A DNA stretch of 64,000 nt, taken from NCBI GenBank assembly GCA_016647705.1, contig CM028330.1, positions 46,652,397 through 46,716,396 on the forward strand. Reading direction: 5' to 3'. The notes under the pieces were generated by a model. That model saw nothing but the letters and a program-made list of their open reading frames with translations. It made no database searches and had not been told where the DNA came from. This stretch comes from Eucommia ulmoides. Its lineage: Eukaryota; Streptophyta; Magnoliopsida; Garryales; Eucommiaceae. Shown here in pieces: positions 60,291-64,000 of this stretch; the stretch's first letter is position 1, and each line of letters starts with the position of its first letter. A program made the translations under genes and the position numbers.

Positions 60291-60720
60291 AAAAATCATG
60301 TAAACCGAAAGCTGTAATTATTAGACTGAAACAGAAACCAAAACCATGTTTTAGTGTTTCTGTTTTAGTGTTTCTGGGAACAAAACCATTTCAAGTTTTC
60401 AAGAACAAACGTTAAACAGAACATAAACAATGAAAACAAACCTAAACTAATCTATACAATGAAGAACGATTGAGAATTTCAAATGAAAAAAAAAAAATCA
60501 TGTAAACCGAAAGCTGTAATTATTAGACTGAAACAGAAACCGAAACCATGTTTTAGTGTTTCTGTTTTAGTGTTTCTGGGAACAAAACTATTTTAAGTTT
60601 TCAAGAACAAACGTTAAACAGAACATAAACAATGAACATAAACAATGAACACAAACCTAAACTAATCTATACAATGAAGAACAATTGAGAATTTCAAATG
60701 AAAAAAAAAATACCGAAAGC
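60241..60720. repeat. Tandem repeat of about 200 bp beside the zinc-ribbon exon
   Basis: Two and a half copies starting at about 60245, 60440 and 60658, each with aaactaatctatacaatgaag, gattgagaatttcaa and cgaaagctgtaa. Each copy includes the first codons of the zinc-ribbon frame but not its cysteines. Confidence 0.8.
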
Positions 60721-60779
60721 TGTAACTGAAACAGAAACCGAAACCAAAACCACAGAACATGAACAGAGCATGAACAGAA

Positions 60780-61260
60780 ACCAAATAGAACATGAAGAAG
60801 AGCACTCGGATTAGGGCTACCTTCACCGTCCAAGCCCTTGACTGAAACAGAAACCAAAACCAAAACCAAATGCTACCTTGCGAGGGTTTTATAGATGCGA
60901 GGAGCGATTCCATTAGGGTAGAGAGGATTCGATAGGCACAGATTAGGACACGGCAAATATAAATCTGATTCGATAGGTACAGTGAGTGAGGAACGACACG
61001 GTTACAAAGATTAGGAAGGCGACGAAGAAGAAGAAGAGCACTCGGATTAGGGCACGGAGAAGCGGCGGACGACAGCTACAAGTCTATCAGAGTAAGGAGG
61101 TGACGGCGACTGCTTGACGGTAAGGGTCTCTGCCTTTTTTTTTTTTTTTGATGACGGTAAGGCTCTCTGCTTAGGCTCTCTGATAAATTGTGTGTATATT
61201 GTGTATGTGTCTATCAGAGTAGGGAGGCGACGGGACTGCTTAGGCTCTCTGCCATTTTCT
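60780..61260. other. G+C-richer leader region of the Helitron
   Basis: Contains a duplicated gaagaagagcactcggattaggg at about 60795 and 61035, and duplicated ctatcagagta-gagg(c/t)gacgg text at 61083 and 61211. No long frame apart from those named. Likely promoter and leader of the cargo, by position only. Confidence 0.4.
60877..60913 (-). CDS. Possible first exon of a cargo gene
   Basis: ATG at 60913 opens MESLLASIKPSQ and runs to a donor-like CAAG|GTAGCA at 60877. The upstream sequence (60914-61260) is G+C richer than the surroundings, with cttcttcttcttcgtcgcc on the sense strand, a common plant 5' UTR look. A 37-base exon joined to an acceptor at 60219 keeps phase. Speculative. Confidence 0.3.
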
Positions 61261-61289
61261 CTCGTCTTTTCTCTTATTTATATGTATGT

Positions 61290-61449
61290 ATATTGTGTAT
61301 ATTATATTATATTATAGATATTATATTATATTATAGATTATGTATTGTGTATATATAGATGTTGTATATATCAAAAGACATCCAACGGTTACGAATATCC
61401 AGAGACATCCAACGGCCCTGGATGTAAATGAACTAATTTATTATATAGA
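61290..61449 (-). other. Helitron 5' terminal region
   Basis: The minus strand begins tctatataataaattag at 61449. Within it agacatccaacgg occurs twice on the plus strand (61377 and 61402), a 25-base direct repeat. ccgttggat is a phrase common near plant Helitron 5' ends. AT microsatellites lie at 61294-61345. Confidence 0.7.
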
Positions 61450-62329
61450 TATATATATTTGATGGTAAGAAAATAAAACTTCATTATACAAAAATTGTTT
61501 TTATTCTTTCGTCAATTTCATGGATTTTAAAAAATACATGAATTATAATGTCAGAATGAAAATTTTCAAAAAATTTGATTTCACTTGTTTTAAATTTTGA
61601 ATCTAAAACTGACAAAATAAAATCTGATAAAATTTTTAAGATTCATTTCAATTTGATCAATTTAACCCAAGAAATAATATTTACAAATTTTCATTTTTGC
61701 CCTAAAAGTTTCCTTCGACTTTCCAAACCTCAATTAGAGTTTCAATTTGAGTTTTTCAAAAATTAATCCTTTTAAAATAGCTGATAAGAAAATTTTGAAT
61801 TAAAATTCTTCCTTGTCAAATAGTGATTTAAAATTTCTCAAAATTTCAATTAGGCCCCTAAAATTTTTATTTTGACAAAATGACTCAATTGGTTTATTTG
61901 GGGATCCAATTAGGATTATGAGACTTTTATTTAGCTTGTTTAAGATAACTTGAACCTTCCAAAAAATAATTTTGAACTTCGGGATCAAATGTCAATCGTT
62001 CGAATTTTTAATTTAGTTTCAAAGCTTTTCGAAAGGAACAATTTTGATTCAAAATCCTCAATTGGATAACCGTTTAACTTAATCAAAATTTTGAGATATT
62101 AATTTAAATCCTAGAGACTTCGTTTATTATTTCAAACCTCAAACAAAGCCAATAAGATTTCAAATTGCAAAATTCAAACTCGAACTAATTTTTGAAACCT
62201 TCAAATAGATCATTCATTTTCATTCTGATATTTTCGAAATTCATGAATAATGGACTTGGCAAAACTTTTTTAATTTTTCATTTTTTCAAAAATGCCATGT
62301 ATGGGCAAGACAAAAAGCGGTGTCTACAA
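61450..62329 (-). repeat. Tat-type LTR start, minus strand
   Basis: Ends on the plus strand with gacaaaaagcggtgtctaca, the reverse of the tgtagacaccgc-type LTR start seen at 20846 and 22223. The remainder is A/T-rich with runs of aaattttgaa. Its other end is cut by the Helitron at 61449. Could be the 5' LTR of element E, whose orientation agrees. Confidence 0.55.
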
Positions 62330-62598
62330 TCCTACTTTGGGTTACATTAAGAGTATATAAGTAAATAGTTATTTTCACCAATTTATCTTCGATGTCTTTA
62401 AAACTCTTCGCATATTTATCATTTCCATTTTGCACCCGTTACATTTTCCTTGACGAGTTCTCTTCAACGATTTCTTTTCTTAATCAAATCTTTTTATCTT
62501 TTCAACTTATAGAACTTTTAATCTGAAATCACATAATAAAACCATTAATTCCATAAAATATCAACGTTTAATTGTTTATTAAAACCTTAGGTTCAACA
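62330..62598 (-). repeat. Third copia LTR, U3 end only
   Basis: Aligns with the last 270 bases of the LTRs at 36185 and 45978 (ttacattaagag, ttcaccta/a, accattaattccataaaatat, ttcaaca). Truncated by the Tat-type LTR at 62329. The PPT follows on the high side. Confidence 0.8.
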
Positions 62599-63242
62599 AT
62601 CTCCTCCATTCTTATGATGACAATTAACTTTGATGTTTTCTTAAAATGACAATGTAACCACACTCCCCCAAAATCTGAAGATGGGTTTTTTCAATGTGTT
62701 TAAGCACCATTAATGAGAAACATAAACATTAATCAAAAATATTTTCAATTTAAGAATAAAATATTATTTCTCCCCATTTCTAATTATACTCATGAATTCG
62801 TGTTTAAGCACCATTAATGAGAAACATAAACATTAATCAAAAAGATTTTCAATTTAAGCATAAAATATTATTTCTCCCCATTTCTAATTATACTCATGAA
62901 TTCGTGCTAGAAGAACACATAAATAAATTCACCCCCTTAATATCATATTCTCTCCTCCTTAATATTAGAATGAAAACATCATATTCTCTCCTCCTTTTGT
63001 CACATCGAAATATAGGGATCATGAAGAGAACAATTTTTAAGGTTAATGTTTACATGAATCATCTTGAGACAGTTTCATGAGATCATCAAAACATTTCAAT
63101 ACAACATGAAATCATATTTTTAATTGAGTCCACATGCTTAATTTCATGATACCAATTTATAAATCCCCGTCAGATAAAATCAAAATCATTTCAACAATAT
63201 ATCACATAAACCCATAACATGTCTCAAATATAATATAAACGA
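62599..63242 (-). other. PPT and 3' non-coding region of a third copia element
   Basis: Minus strand catcataagaatggaggagat (62599-62620) is the SIRE-type PPT. The next 150 bases align with 45999-46100. No coding sequence to 63242. Confidence 0.7.
62701..62908. repeat. Recent 104-bp tandem duplication
   Basis: taagcaccattaatgagaaac at 62701 recurs at 62805. The two 104-base copies differ at about two positions, so the duplication is young relative to its surroundings. Confidence 0.95.
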
Positions 63243-64000
63243 TGTAACGACCCAGTTTTCCAAGGCCATTCCACGGTTTCTCCCTAAGGAGAATGTATAC
63301 TAAAATCGAGCGACCAATATTTCATTTCCTTCATCTAAGAATTTCTACAACGTTACCAATATTTCTTTTCCATACAATCGGATAAATTTTACAAACAACG
63401 GCGATAATTTTTAGTTGTCGATTTTACAACGATAACTAATAAATATAATAATTACCATTTAAATATTACCGAATAACCAATAATTTATTCCAGATGAATC
63501 TGAGAAATTTTACAAACAATGGCGACAATCACAAATATCGAATTAATTGATTCCAGTTGTACACTAGTAAATAATAAATTTAACTATTATAAATTAATTA
63601 GAAATTCAGCTGAAATTCTTGTCACCACATTATTTTTAAATACCCAAATAAATTCCTGCCGCCAGTTAATTTAATACTAACTTTTAAATTTATAATTTAA
63701 TATACAATTATAGCGACAGTTATAATTATCGGTTCAAATTTTACTATACGACGACAATAATTATATTCAATTTATTGCGTCAATTTTTACAACGGTAAAT
63801 CTTTGCTACAATTATTACAAACAGAGTTTCTTATGTAATCCCTATCGCCGTTTCGCTTTCACCGGCCCTATAATCAAAATTGTGGGATTGTGAGTCAAAA
63901 CTCAATAGAACTCCAACCCCTCTAATACATGAATTTAATTAATACAACAAGTAAAACACATTGACATGATTTCCACATAATTTTTCACATAATCATAATT
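63243..64000. other. Start of an LTR-like sequence running off the window
   Basis: tgtaacgacccag at 63243 is the usual opening of several plant gypsy LTRs. The following 750 bases are AT-rich, with repeated attttacaa(c/a)a-(a/c)ggcgac/t words at about 63390, 63510 and 63790. No gene and no second end in view. Confidence 0.4.

Larger units (their letters stand above)
48520..61449 (-). mobile_element. Helitron with RepHel gene and cargo, 12.9 kb
   Basis: Rolling-circle transposon on the minus strand. The 5' end is TC (tctatataataaattag) at 61449 and the 3' end is CTAG at 48520-48523, preceded by a GC-rich hairpin. The flanking host bases are A before TC and T after CTAG, the canonical A|T target with no duplication. 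In element order: 5' end, G+C-richer leader (61260-60810), cargo exon(s) and tandem arrays, a gag-like open frame (56042-55398), RepHel (54977-48640), 3' hairpin. All recognised genes point the same way. Confidence 0.85.

Overview
This window is a repeat-only stretch of plant nuclear DNA. It is AT-rich and I see no host gene, tRNA or rRNA. The plant assignment rests on the element families present: Tat-, Athila-, Tekay- and CRM-like Ty3/gypsy elements, SIRE-like Ty1/copia elements with 2.4-kb LTRs, a Tourist-type (PIF/Harbinger) MITE, and a plant-type Helitron carrying a RepHel gene. I cannot name the species. Nearly every reading frame is a decayed transposon gene, so almost all coding calls are pseudogenes.

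Layout, left to right. Position 1-1838 (+) is the pol of a Tat-like element (A), which resumes at 24657. Between the halves sits a Tekay-like chromovirus (B, 1839-24656) flanked by the target duplication cgtta/cgtca. B itself carries an Athila-type solo LTR (4764-6394, duplication taagt). Its 3' LTR is split by a non-coding Tat-like element (C, 10035-21346), a second B-family fragment (21347-22210) and another C-type LTR (22223-24245). From 25085 to 36185 (-) lies a copia element (D), interrupted by a CRM-like gypsy element (F, 26263-31865, +), which is itself interrupted by a MITE (28069-28771). From 36186 to 43555 (-) is a second Tat-like element (E), with an Athila-like element (J, 38728 to about 42560, +) inside its gag. 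From 43556 to 47830 (-) is a copia derivative (G) that has lost pol.

The youngest-looking and most interesting resident is a 12.9-kb Helitron (48520-61449, -). It has a TC start, a 3' hairpin followed by CTAG, an A|T insertion site and a multi-exon RepHel gene. That gene keeps HUH, paired-tyrosine and Walker motifs, and I find only five in-frame stops and no frameshift. Upstream of RepHel, on the same strand, is cargo: a 223-codon open frame with two gag-like halves and an exon resembling a J-protein zinc ribbon. Large purine-rich tandem arrays separate the two. Beyond the Helitron are a Tat-type LTR piece, the edge of a third copia LTR with its PPT and internal end, and the start of another LTR-like sequence running off the window.

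In function the window is a nest of insertions within insertions, at least three levels deep. Most boundaries can be placed from target duplications, PBS/PPT sequences and the resumption of interrupted frames.
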